Below, piece by piece: positions 17,118 through 24,934 of a DNA stretch of 64,000 bases. The notes below the pieces were generated by a model. The model did not search any database. It was not told the DNA's origin and worked only from the letters and a program-made list of their open reading frames with translations. Within the stretch, counting starts at the first letter, position 1. Every line of letters begins with the position of its first letter. The position numbers were made by a program, and so were the translations under genes. Source of the DNA: Streptomyces sp. NBC_00249 (GTDB lineage: Bacteria > Actinomycetota > Actinomycetes > Streptomycetales > Streptomycetaceae); the NCBI RefSeq assembly GCF_026342355.1, contig NZ_JAPEMV010000005.1, forward strand, positions 558,001-622,000, written 5' to 3'.

Positions 17118-17350
17118 ACGCTTGTCGCACAGCACAACCACCTCCCCCACCACAGGCGAATCACCGCCCTGACACCCGTATGCGTGAAGCAGGGCTGGTG
17201 GTGTTGTTCGGCAGGAAGTACGAAAACTAGCTTCGCCACCGGAGGTGACGGCCCGGATAACGGGATCCCTTCCCGACAAGGAGGGGTCTTCAGCCGCTGT
17301 GGTTGGGGGCCGCCGTTATCAGCACCAGCCGACAAGACATATTTGGAGGT
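17118..17350 (+). ncRNA. Candidate omega RNA (HEARO) for IscB
   Basis: This 5' flank of iscB is densely structured, as expected for the RNA guide of IscB. Helices seen: GCCCTG/CAGGGC (17166-17196) extended by CACCAC/GTGGTG; an enclosing helix TTG-T-TCGGC (17204-17212) with GCCGACAA (17328-17335), one bulge; GATAACGG (17256-17263) with CCGTTATC (17313-17320); inside it CCCTTCC/GGAGGGG (17267-17286); and CACC-GGA-GGTG. In characterised systems the guide is at the 5' end, next to the element boundary, and the scaffold ends just before the iscB start, as here. Exact ends are unknown. This also accounts for the 359-bp gap after nif3. Confidence 0.7.
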
Positions 17351-17358
17351 GAACGAAG

Positions 17359-18903
17359 TTGGCTACGTACCGCGTAGGACAGAAGACCGACCGAGCTGTG
17401 CTTCCTCAGCAGCTTGCTCTCGAATTCGAGTCAGCAGACACCCCCCGGATCGGGGACGAAACGGGACCCGAAGGCCGTAAGGCGCCCGGCGCAGTACATG
17501 TGCGAGGGGAGATGCCCGATGCTTCACCTGGCGACGGGCGCGTCACCCTCAACCGTAGGGTTGAGGAGAGGGTCCGTGAGGGCCACCCTGTCGTGTTCGT
17601 CCTGGACAAGCACGGCACACCGCTGCAACCAGCCAGCCCCGCGAGGGCTCGCAAGCTCCTCAAGGGGGGTCGGGCTGTCGTGGCCCGGCACACTCCGTTC
17701 GTGATCCGCCTCAAGGACCGCGCGGCCGCCGAATCGCAGGTGGACGGTGTGGAGCTCGGGATCGACCCCGGCTCGAAGCACACCGGTATCGCCGTGTTCA
17801 CCGCGAAGGACGGTGAGCGCCGTGGCATGTATGCGGTCGAACTCACCCACCGGGGCGGAGCCATCCGTGACAAACTCACCGCTCGTGCTGCCTACCGGCG
17901 CGGCAGGCGCAGCCGAAACCTACGCCACCGCGCGCCCCGTTTCTCCAACCGGACCCGCCCCAGGGGCTGGCTCGCCCCGTCGCTGCGTCACCGGGTGGAC
18001 ACGACCATGTCGTGGACCGCGCGGCTCGCACGCTGGGCACCCGTCCGCGCGGTGCACGTGGAACTCGTCGCGTTCGACACCCACGCCATGTCGAACGGCA
18101 GGCCGCTGGAGGGAATCGAGTACCAGCACGGCACCTTGCACGGCACGGAAGTCCGCGAATGCCTGTTGGCCAAGTGGGGCCGGACCTGCGCCTACTGCGG
18201 CGCTACCGGGGTGCCACTCAACATCGACCACATCCACCCCCGCTCACACGGCGGAAGTGACCGCGTCTCCAACCTGTGCACCGCGTGCGTTCCTTGCAAC
18301 GAGAAGAAGTCCGACCATCCTGTCGGGGACTTCCTCAAGAAATCCCCGCAGCAGTTGGCCCGCATCCTCGCCCAGGCCAAAACCCCGCTCCATGACGCGG
18401 CAGCCGTCAACGTCACCCGCTGGGCCTTGTGGCGCGCCCTCGACGCCGCTTTCCCCACAGTGCGCACCGGTTCGGGGGGCCGCACCAAATGGAACCGAGC
18501 CCGGAACGGCCTGCCCAAAACGCACACCCTCGACGCCCTGTGTGTCGGCCACCTGAACACCGTCACCCGTGCCCCAGCGCGCGTCCTCACGGTCACCGCA
18601 ACCGGACGCGGAACCTACGCCCGCACCCGCACCGACAAGTACGGCTTCCCCCGTCTGCGGCTGCCCAGGCAGAAGACGTCCTTCGGCTACCAGACCGGAG
18701 ACCTTGCCCGTGCCGTCGTCCCCACCGGCAAGAAGGCAGGCACGCACACCGGCCGCATCGCCGTCCGCGCCACCGGCAGGTTCAACGTCAAAACCGCGTA
18801 CGGCCTCATCCAGGGCATCGGACACAAGCACTTCCGCCTCATCCAACGAGCCGATGGCTACGCCTACGCCACCAGGCCCGAGGAGCCCGCCATCGCTGCC
18901 TGA
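17359..18903 (+). CDS. iscB: IscB RNA-guided HNH/RuvC endonuclease
   Basis: 514 aa. After a 75-residue leader comes the PLMP domain (VVFVLDKHGTPLQPASPARARKLLKGGRAV, 78-107; the core reads PLQP). Then RuvC-I with D136 (GIDPGSKHTG), an Arg-rich bridge helix (180-200), RuvC-II with E235 (HVELVAFDTH), an HNH domain with C277, C280, D290, H291, H293, C307, C310 and C313, RuvC-III with H389 and D392 (THTLDALCVG), and a C-terminal target-adjacent-motif-interacting region. All catalytic residues of both nuclease sites are present. TTG start with GGAGGTGA seven bases upstream. IscB proteins are the ancestors of Cas9 and cut DNA guided by omega RNA. No TnpA is nearby, so it is a solo copy. Confidence 0.93.
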   Translation: MATYRVGQKTDRAVLPQQLALEFESADTPRIGDETGPEGRKAPGAVHVRGEMPDASPGDGRVTLNRRVEERVREGHPVVFVLDKHGTPLQPASPARARKLLKGGRAVVARHTPFVIRLKDRAAAESQVDGVELGIDPGSKHTGIAVFTAKDGERRGMYAVELTHRGGAIRDKLTARAAYRRGRRSRNLRHRAPRFSNRTRPRGWLAPSLRHRVDTTMSWTARLARWAPVRAVHVELVAFDTHAMSNGRPLEGIEYQHGTLHGTEVRECLLAKWGRTCAYCGATGVPLNIDHIHPRSHGGSDRVSNLCTACVPCNEKKSDHPVGDFLKKSPQQLARILAQAKTPLHDAAAVNVTRWALWRALDAAFPTVRTGSGGRTKWNRARNGLPKTHTLDALCVGHLNTVTRAPARVLTVTATGRGTYARTRTDKYGFPRLRLPRQKTSFGYQTGDLARAVVPTGKKAGTHTGRIAVRATGRFNVKTAYGLIQGIGHKHFRLIQRADGYAYATRPEEPAIAA

Positions 18904-18933
18904 CGGGCACCCGGATCGAACGAGGGACTCAGA

Positions 18934-19989
18934 ATGACTGCCTGTGCTGTGGCGTGCGGGTTCACCATCGCCGCCGACGGGGCGTACGCCGCCCGGCTGG
19001 CCGGGGAGGGTGAGGCGCGGTACCCGGAGCGCTGGACGCTGGGCGGGCCCGAGCCGTACGCGGTGCCGTTGCCGCTCGCGCAGCCCGAGGAGGCCGACAG
19101 CGAGGTGCTGCCGCTGGCCGACGGGCGGGTGCTGATCCGGCGCCGGGTCGCCGACCGGCACGCCTTCGCGCTGCTGTACCCCTCGGGGGCCGCCGCCGGC
19201 CCGCGCACCGGGGAGCTCCAGCTCGGCGGGATCGAGGCGCAGGAGGGCCTACGGGTCCGCCTGCTGCCGCCGTCCCCGGACGGGCTCGGCGCCTACGCCC
19301 TGGCGGTGGGGGCCGAGGAGAGCGCCGTCTGGCGGGTCGCCGGGGGCTCCGGCGGGCCCGAGCGGGTCGCCGTCCTAGCGGGCCGCTGCTCCGGCGGGGT
19401 GTGGCTGGACCGGGCGGGCCGGCTGCTGGCTCTGGACCGCGCACTGGACGGGCGTACCAAAGCCGTCGCCGTGGACCTGGAGCGCGGCGGCGAGATCAGC
19501 CCGCTGCTCCAGATCTCCGAGGACAGCGACGACCGGCTGCTGCTGGCCGCCCCCGACAGCGGGCTGCTGGTGATCCGCTCGGACGCCCCGGGCGAGGAAC
19601 GCCTCGGCTGGGGCGTCCTGGGCAGCGCCCGCCCGGTCCGCTTCCCCGAGTGCCTGCGCATCGCGGACGCGCACCCCTTCGCCGTGCAGCCGGGTCAGGT
19701 CCTGATGCCGGAGACCTGCGGGGTCGCGCTGCGCGTCGGCGAGACGGAGCTCGCGCTGTGGCGCCCGGCCGACCGGTACGTCTTCCGGCTCGGCACCCCG
19801 GCGGGCTGGCTCGGCACCGGCCTGTGGACGGCGGAAGGCCGCCTGCACCTCCCGTACGCCACCACGGAGACCCCCTGCGGCCTCGTGGGCCTCACCCAGC
19901 CGGTGGCCCCACCCCCACCCGTCCACCTGGACCCCCTGCCGACCCCACCCCAACGCCCGGTCCCCCTCCAGCAGGCCCCCCTGGGCTGA
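18934..19989 (+). CDS. Hypothetical protein, beta-propeller-like, possibly 5'-truncated
   Basis: 351 aa with repeating beta-rich blocks (LPLADGRVLIRRR, GLGAYALAVGAEESAVWRVAG, GGVWLDRAGRLLALDRALDG, DSGLLVIRSDAP) that suggest a cytoplasmic beta-propeller, and a Pro-rich tail. No function recognised. The first codons (ATGACTGCCTGTGCTGTG) have poor G/C at third positions, unlike the rest, and share short repeats with the left flank of iscB. The native start may have been lost when the IscB element inserted; GTG 18952-region codons are alternatives. Confidence 0.65.
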   Translation: MTACAVACGFTIAADGAYAARLAGEGEARYPERWTLGGPEPYAVPLPLAQPEEADSEVLPLADGRVLIRRRVADRHAFALLYPSGAAAGPRTGELQLGGIEAQEGLRVRLLPPSPDGLGAYALAVGAEESAVWRVAGGSGGPERVAVLAGRCSGGVWLDRAGRLLALDRALDGRTKAVAVDLERGGEISPLLQISEDSDDRLLLAAPDSGLLVIRSDAPGEERLGWGVLGSARPVRFPECLRIADAHPFAVQPGQVLMPETCGVALRVGETELALWRPADRYVFRLGTPAGWLGTGLWTAEGRLHLPYATTETPCGLVGLTQPVAPPPPVHLDPLPTPPQRPVPLQQAPLG

Positions 19990-20009
19990 GGGCGACGGCC
20001 TGAGACGGT

Positions 20010-20714
20010 CTACGACGGGTCGTACGGGTCCACCGGGAGGGGGGCGAAGGGGGTCGTGGTGTGGGCCTTGGGGGAGCAGGCGGCGAAGGGGCCGCGGGCG
20101 GGGTCCATCAGGACGCGCAGGTGCGGGTCGGCGTGCTGGATCCACCAGGTGGTCATGCCCAGGCCCGGGTCGTGCCGCAGGTGTTCCCAGGCCAGCCAGA
20201 GCGCGGACAGTCGGGCGCCCGCCTCCTGGTGGTCCCACCAGCGCGGGCACCAGGTGGCCGTCGTGCCGTCCAGGGGGCGGCGGACGGTGTGGGCCAGGTA
20301 GCCGGTGACGAAGTCGAAGACGTCGGCGAAGTAGAACTCGGCCTCGCCGTTGTGGACCTCCGACGCCGGCATGGGGAAGACCGAACGCGGTTCGCGCGGC
20401 GGCTTGGGCGGGGAGTACGCCCGCAGCAGCGCGTCCAGTGCGGTGTCGCGTTGCCGGAGCTCCGCGAGGATCCATTCCAGGAGCTGCTCCTGGAGCTCGG
20501 CGACCTCGGCGTAGGCGTCCGCCTCGAGGCTGGCGACGAGGCGTTCCCGCCAGTCGTCGAGCTGCCGGGCGCGCTGCTCCTCCTCGTGCGCCGAGCGGGC
20601 GCCGGCCAGGAAGAAGGTCAGCGTCATGTGGTGGCTCTTCCACTGTTCGCCGCCGGCCTCGGCCGTGACCCGTGCCGCCACCCGCTGCGCGTGCTCGATC
20701 GCTGAGCTGTCCAT
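20010..20714 (-). CDS. DUF4913-like hypothetical protein
   Basis: 234 aa. The N-terminal half is helical and charged (AHEEEQRARQLDDWRERLVASLEADAYAEVAELQEQLL). The C-terminal half has the tryptophan-rich block ATWCPRWWDHQEAGARLSALWLAWEHLRHDPGLGMTTWWIQHADPHLRVLMDPARGPFAACSP, which resembles DUF4913 proteins often found on actinobacterial plasmids and phage-like elements. Function unknown. It is divergent from the small 20786 gene, with a 71-bp gap. Confidence 0.65.
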   Translation of the reverse strand: MDSSAIEHAQRVAARVTAEAGGEQWKSHHMTLTFFLAGARSAHEEEQRARQLDDWRERLVASLEADAYAEVAELQEQLLEWILAELRQRDTALDALLRAYSPPKPPREPRSVFPMPASEVHNGEAEFYFADVFDFVTGYLAHTVRRPLDGTTATWCPRWWDHQEAGARLSALWLAWEHLRHDPGLGMTTWWIQHADPHLRVLMDPARGPFAACSPKAHTTTPFAPLPVDPYDPS

Positions 20715-20785
20715 GGAACTGATGCACGCCTCTCACACCGGCTGACGAATCCCATGATCATACGAGCGCGCGGCAGAATGGAACC

Positions 20786-21259
20786 GTGGGTTCCCCGATC
20801 GAGATCTTCAGACTGTTCAGCTACGGGCCGTGCGGGCACGACCTGCTGGTGCGGGTGGTCCGGCCCGGCGCCCCGAACTTCGCGCAGGGGGCGGTGGACG
20901 CCGCCGATTCCGCGGCCGACGCCGCGGTGGAGCGGCTTCGTACCCGGTGGGAGGAGTCGCGCCTGCGGACCGAGTGCCCGCACCACCGGCACACGCCGGT
21001 CCTGGTCGGTGAGTTGCAGGAGCTGCCGGTCGGCGAGGAGCTCTTCGACGCGGGTGGCCGCCGGCTCGGGGTGTGGGTGGCGAGGACGGCGTACGGCGCG
21101 CCGTGGGTGGCCCTCGGGACCGCGTCGAGCGAGGCGGAGTTCTGGCGGGAGGTCCGGGACGATCCCGAGCTGCTCGGGCTCGGCCCCCTGGAGCCCGCCG
21201 AACTGCGCCACGTCGACTTCCTCACCGACCAGGACCCGTGGCCGGCCGAGACCGGCTAG
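20786..21259 (+). CDS. Hypothetical protein, 157 aa
   Basis: GTG start, MGSPIEIFRLFSYGPCGHDLLVRVVRPGAPNF. It is soluble and acidic, with no signal peptide or membrane segment, and has good third-position G/C. A CPHHRHTP segment (cysteine plus histidines, residues about 64-71) could bind metal. It lies divergent to the DUF4913-like gene and convergent with the SDR gene, whose stop is 7 bp away. No family recognised. Confidence 0.6.
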   Translation: MGSPIEIFRLFSYGPCGHDLLVRVVRPGAPNFAQGAVDAADSAADAAVERLRTRWEESRLRTECPHHRHTPVLVGELQELPVGEELFDAGGRRLGVWVARTAYGAPWVALGTASSEAEFWREVRDDPELLGLGPLEPAELRHVDFLTDQDPWPAETG

Positions 21260-21266
21260 AGGCGGC

Positions 21267-22208
21267 CTAGTCGTGCTTGAGGCCCAGGACCTCGGCGGCG
21301 GCGAAGGTTTCGTTCGGGGGGCGGGAGTCGTAGTGCGGGGTGAGGAGTTCGTCGAGTTCCTCGTAGGAGAAGGACTCCTTGGTGGTGTCGAACTTGGCCG
21401 CCACCTTGGGGCGTTCCATCACGACGACGATCCCGCCGTGGACGACGAACAGCTGGCCGTTGGCCTTCGCCGAGGCCGGGGAGGCCAGGTAGCCGACCAG
21501 CGGGGCGACGTGTTCGGGGGCGAGGGCGTCGAGCTTGCCCTCCTCGGGGGCCTGGAAGCCCGCGAAGACGTCCTCCGTCATCCGGGTACGGGCCCGCGGG
21601 CAGATGGCGTTGGCCGTGACTCCGTACTTGGCGAGGGCCAGGGCGGTCGAGGTGGTCAGGCCCACGATGCCGCCCTTGGCCGCCGCGTAGTTGGGCTGGC
21701 CGGCCGAGCCGCCGAGGAAGGCCTCGGAGGAGGTGTTGACGATGCGGCCGTAGACCGGGCCGCCCGCCGCCTTGGACCGCTCCCGCCAGTGCACCGAGGC
21801 GAAGTGCGTGGTGTTGAAGTGGCCCTTGAGGTGGACCCGGATCACCGAGTCCCATTCCTCCTCCGACATGGAGAAGACCATCCGGTCGCGCAGGATGCCC
21901 GCGTTGTTGACGAGGACGTCGAGCTTGCCGAAGCTGCTGACCGCCAGCTCGACCAGCTCCCGGGCCTGCGCGAAGTCGGCCACGTCCCCCAGGTGCGCCA
22001 CCGCCTGCCCGCCCGCCGCGCGGATCTCCTCGGCCACCTCCTGCGCGGGGGCGGCCGAGGCCTCCCCCGATCCGTCGCGGCCGGGCTGCCCGAAGTCGTT
22101 GACGACCACGCTCGCGCCGAGCCGGGCGAGTTCGAGCGCCTCGGCGCGGCCGAGGCCGCGGCCCGCGCCGGTGACGATGGCGCTGAGCCCCTCAAGTGGC
22201 AGTGACAT
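21267..22208 (-). CDS. SDR dehydrogenase, Hsd4A / peroxisomal MFE-like
   Basis: 313 aa. TGAGRGLGRAEALELARLGASVVVNDFG, NNAGILRDRMVFSMSEEEWD and S...Y..AK (SSEAFLGGSAGQPNYAAAKGGI) match the (R)-hydroxyacyl-CoA dehydrogenase part of multifunctional enzyme 2 and actinobacterial Hsd4A. That enzyme oxidises steroid side-chain 3-hydroxyacyl-CoA in beta-oxidation. It has an unusual C-terminal tail of about 60 residues after the SDR core. It is last in a run SDR-ADH-MaoC on the minus strand that begins beside a KstR-type operator, which supports a beta-oxidation role. Confidence 0.82.
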   Translation of the reverse strand: MSLPLEGLSAIVTGAGRGLGRAEALELARLGASVVVNDFGQPGRDGSGEASAAPAQEVAEEIRAAGGQAVAHLGDVADFAQARELVELAVSSFGKLDVLVNNAGILRDRMVFSMSEEEWDSVIRVHLKGHFNTTHFASVHWRERSKAAGGPVYGRIVNTSSEAFLGGSAGQPNYAAAKGGIVGLTTSTALALAKYGVTANAICPRARTRMTEDVFAGFQAPEEGKLDALAPEHVAPLVGYLASPASAKANGQLFVVHGGIVVVMERPKVAAKFDTTKESFSYEELDELLTPHYDSRPPNETFAAAEVLGLKHD

Positions 22209-22245
22209 CTACCGGTTCCTCTCAGAACGGATCAGGGTTCGGTCA

Positions 22246-22291
22246 GGTGCGGTCGGTGCGGTCGGTGCGGTCGGTGCGGTCGGGTGCGGTC
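22246..22291. repeat. Five tandem GGTGCGGTC 9-mers
   Basis: Four exact 9-bp units (22246-22281), then a fifth after one inserted G, between the alcohol dehydrogenase and SDR genes. The last unit overlaps the dehydrogenase stop codon. Copy number could vary by slippage. Confidence 0.8.
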
Positions 22292-23366
22292 AGATCTCGA
22301 TGCAGGTGCGCAGGGCCACGCCCGTGCGCATCTGGTCGAGGGCGTCGTTGATCTCGGCGAGCTGCACCCGATGGGTGATCAGCCCGGCCAGGTCGACCCG
22401 GCCGGCCCGCCACAGCGCGATGGTGCGCTCGTAGGAGCGCAGGACGTCCCCGCCGCCGTACATCGACGGGAGGATCTTCTTCTCGTCGAAGAACAGCGAG
22501 AACATGTCGATCTGGAAGGTGTCGTCGAGGGCGCCCGCGCCGACGATGACGACGCTGCCGCCGCGCCGGGTCATCTTGTAGGCGGTCTGCGCGGTGACGG
22601 ACTTCCCGACGACCTCGAAGACGTAGTCGAAGCCCTCCCCCGCCGTGATCCGGCCCTTGGCGTCCTCGAAGGCGTCGGGGCTGATCGCCTCCGTCGCGCC
22701 GAAGCGCAGGGCCGCCGCGCGCCGCGACTCCACCGGGTCGACGGCGATGATCTGCGCCGCGCCCTGGAGTTTGGCGCCCTGGATGACGGAGATGCCGACG
22801 CCGCCGCAGCCGATGACGGCGACGGAGGAACCGGCTTCCACCTTGGCGGTGTTGATGGCCGCGCCGAGGCCGGTGGTGACGCCGCAGCCGATGAGCGCGG
22901 CGATGTCGAAGGGCACGTCGTCGGGGATGGGTACGGCGCACTTGGCGTCGACGACGAGTTCCTCGGCGAAGGTGCCCGTGGCCGCGAAGCCGAAGATGTC
23001 GCCGTCCCCGCGCCGGAAGTTGGGGGTGCCCGCGTTGACCAGGCTCTCCAGGCACAGGTGGCCCTGGCCGCGCTTGCAGGCCGGGCAGTGCCCGCACGGC
23101 GGGAGCCAGCAGACGAGGACCCGGTCGCCCTGCTTGAGGTGGGTGACCCCGTCGCCGACGTCGGCGATGACGCCGGAGCCTTCGTGGCCGGGAATGAAGG
23201 GTGCGGGCTGCGGCAGTACGCCGTTCATCGCGGAGAGGTCGGAGTGGCACAGGCCGGTGGCCTTGATCCGGATCTTCACCTTGCCGGGGCCGAGGCCCAC
23301 GGCCTCCATGTCGTCGACGACCTCCAGCTTGTCCTGGCCTATCTCGCTCTGCAGTGCTGCGCGCAC
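22290..23366 (-). CDS. Zinc-dependent alcohol dehydrogenase (MDR family, AdhD-like)
   Basis: 358 aa. Catalytic zinc ligands are in GLCHSDLSAM (Cys/His/Asp) and FIPGHEGSGVI; the structural zinc cysteines are CGHCPACKRGQGHLC near residue 90. The cofactor motif is GCGGVGISVIQGAKLQGA. The class matches Mycobacterium AdhD-type enzymes acting on lipid or steroid-derived alcohols. GTG start with AAGGAG before it. It is 82 bp from the next gene, in the middle of the MaoC-ADH-SDR run controlled from the KstR-type box at 24344. Confidence 0.85.
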   Translation of the reverse strand: MRAALQSEIGQDKLEVVDDMEAVGLGPGKVKIRIKATGLCHSDLSAMNGVLPQPAPFIPGHEGSGVIADVGDGVTHLKQGDRVLVCWLPPCGHCPACKRGQGHLCLESLVNAGTPNFRRGDGDIFGFAATGTFAEELVVDAKCAVPIPDDVPFDIAALIGCGVTTGLGAAINTAKVEAGSSVAVIGCGGVGISVIQGAKLQGAAQIIAVDPVESRRAAALRFGATEAISPDAFEDAKGRITAGEGFDYVFEVVGKSVTAQTAYKMTRRGGSVVIVGAGALDDTFQIDMFSLFFDEKKILPSMYGGGDVLRSYERTIALWRAGRVDLAGLITHRVQLAEINDALDQMRTGVALRTCIEI

Positions 23367-23395
23367 GGTGCGGCTCCTTCCGGGGGCTGGCTGTC

Positions 23396-24250
23396 TCAGA
23401 CGTGTTCGACGACGGTGTCGGCGAGGACCGGCGCGTCGTCCCGTTCGACGGCGGTCACCGACACCAGGACGCGGCCGCTCTCCTGCCACATCCGGATGCG
23501 CAGCGTCTCGCCGGGGAAGACGATCCCGGCGAAGCGCGTGCGGTAGGCGCGGACCCGGGAGACGTCGCCGCCGAGCACGGTGTCGACGACGGCCTTGAGG
23601 GTCATCCCGTACGAGCACAGGCCGTGCAGGATCGGCTTGTCGAAGCCGGCCAGCTTGGCGAACTCCGGGTCGGCGTGCAGGGGGTTCCAGTCGCCGGAGA
23701 GCCGGTAGAGCAGGGCCTGCTCCTCGCGGATGGCCCGCTCCTCGGTGCGGTCGGGGGCCCGCTCCGGCTGCACGGCCCTGACGGAGGGCCCGCGCTCGCC
23801 GCCGAAGCCGCCCTCGCCCTTGACGAAGAGCTGCGCGTCGCTGGTCCACAGCGGGCCGTCGGCGTCCGCGACCTCGGAGCGCAGCACGATCACGGCCGCC
23901 TTGCCCTTGTCGTAGACGGCGGCGACCTTCGAGGTGGAGGTGGCCCGCCCCTTGACGGGGATGGGCCGGTGCAGCTCGATCGAGTGGCCGCCGTGCAGGA
24001 CGGAGGCGAGGTTGACCTCGATGCCGGGTGCGGCGAGGCCGCCGAGCATGGCCATGCCGGCGCCGGCGACGGTGGCGAAGCTGGGGAGCACGTGGAGCTT
24101 GGACTCCAGGGTGTAGCGCAGCTCGTCGGGGTCGGTGGCGGGCAGGCCCGCGCCCAGGCCGAGGTGGTAGAGCTGGATGTCCTTGTGGTCCCAGCCGATG
24201 TCCCCCGTGCGGGGTTCGGCGGCGAGGGCCTTCGCGGCATCGATCGGCAT
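23396..24250 (-). CDS. MaoC-type enoyl-CoA hydratase (Hsd4B/ChsH3-like)
   Basis: 284 aa, a double hot-dog protein. The second hot dog has the hydratase-2 signature: LYRLSGDWNPLHADPEFAKLAGFDKPILHGLCSYG, with the catalytic Asp and His. The length and layout match actinobacterial Hsd4B, which hydrates 2-enoyl-CoA in steroid side-chain degradation. First gene of the minus-strand run leading to the dehydrogenases; the perfect KstR-type palindrome lies 94 bp upstream of its start. Confidence 0.85.
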   Translation of the reverse strand: MPIDAAKALAAEPRTGDIGWDHKDIQLYHLGLGAGLPATDPDELRYTLESKLHVLPSFATVAGAGMAMLGGLAAPGIEVNLASVLHGGHSIELHRPIPVKGRATSTSKVAAVYDKGKAAVIVLRSEVADADGPLWTSDAQLFVKGEGGFGGERGPSVRAVQPERAPDRTEERAIREEQALLYRLSGDWNPLHADPEFAKLAGFDKPILHGLCSYGMTLKAVVDTVLGGDVSRVRAYRTRFAGIVFPGETLRIRMWQESGRVLVSVTAVERDDAPVLADTVVEHV

Positions 24251-24343
24251 GAGGATGCTGCTCCTTCTGGCTTCTGATCTTTGGAAGACCTCGGCGCGAC
24301 CGTCCGCACCGTCGGCCGCACCGAGGTCGTATGCGGACCGGTT

Positions 24344-24359
24344 CTAGAACGCGTTCTAG
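24344..24359. promoter_or_regulatory. KstR-type operator (perfect palindrome)
   Basis: CTAGAACGCGTTCTAG is a 16-bp perfect palindrome and matches the KstR consensus TNNAACNNGTTNNA exactly (24345-24358). It lies between the MaoC gene (minus) and the 24491 gene (plus), so it can control one or both. Confidence 0.75.
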
Positions 24360-24407
24360 GACTGGTGAAGGAATGTATAACGCACGCCCCAGCACTTGGG
24401 AAGACTC

Positions 24408-24422
24408 CTGACTTCACGTCAG
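24408..24422. promoter_or_regulatory. CTGAC-N5-GTCAG palindrome, copy 1
   Basis: CTGACTTCACGTCAG followed by AT, 69 bp before the 24491 start codon. The same architecture occurs at 30984 and 44977, each time upstream of an oxidoreductase or near a catabolic gene. It is probably the operator of a second, unknown regulator. Confidence 0.45.
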
Positions 24423-24490
24423 ATCAGCGTGGGGCGTGGCGTGTTGCCCCTGCCCGGGACCCTGGTGGATACCCTTCCCGGGTGGACGAG

Positions 24491-24850
24491 ATGCCCGTGA
24501 CGCACCGAACCTCCCGATCCCTGCGCGTCCTGCTGGACCCGCCGAACCCGGCGCTCGCCGTCCGGCTCGGGCTCCAGCCCGACATCGAGGTGGTGGCCTC
24601 GCCGCAGGCCCGGCCGGAGGTGGCGCTGGTGGAGGAGGTCGCCTCGGTGGGCGCGCTGCTGGCCGAGGATCCGCAGTGCCGGGTGCTGGTGCTGACCGGC
24701 TCGGCGCACCCCGGCCTGCGGGAGGCGGCGCTCGCGGCGGGCGCGGCGGGGCTGGTCCTGCGCGACGGCCCGGACGGGGACCTGGCCGACTCGGTGCGCC
24801 GCGCGGCCATGGGCGAGACGGTGGTGGACCCGGCGCTGGACGCGCCGTAG
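24491..24850 (+). CDS. Receiver-like protein without output domain
   Basis: 119 aa. SLRVLLDPPNPALAVRLGLQPDIEVVASPQARPEVALVEEV ... CRVLVLTGSAHPGLREAALAAGAAGLVLRDGPDGDLADSVRRAAMGETVVDP has the beta/alpha order and the C-terminal signature (Thr, then AGAxGLVLRD) of LuxR-type response regulator receivers, but the LuxR helix-turn-helix is absent. The usual phospho-acceptor Asp is not in the expected context, so it may be a pseudo-receiver. ATG at 24491 chosen; GTG 24482 is an alternative. It lies beside the KstR-type box and is divergent from the MaoC gene. Confidence 0.6.
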   Translation: MPVTHRTSRSLRVLLDPPNPALAVRLGLQPDIEVVASPQARPEVALVEEVASVGALLAEDPQCRVLVLTGSAHPGLREAALAAGAAGLVLRDGPDGDLADSVRRAAMGETVVDPALDAP

Positions 24851-24874
24851 GCCGTCCCAGGGCGTACGCAAAGA

Positions 24875-24914
24875 CCTCCGCCGGCCCGCCCCTGGGCGGG
24901 CCGGCCGGCGGAGG
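24875..24914. terminator. Bidirectional hairpin terminator
   Basis: CCTCCGCCGGCCCGCCC pairs with GGGCGGGCCGGC...GGCGGAGG across a short loop, between the convergent receiver-like and P450 genes. Confidence 0.75.
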
Positions 24915-24934
24915 AGGCTGGAACGGGGGCGGCG

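Noticed and set aside
17066..17335. Minus-strand 89-codon open frame across the omega-RNA region
   Set aside because: Only its last 17 codons look coding; the rest lies in the structured RNA region with mixed codon use, so it is treated as a possible remnant tail, not a gene.
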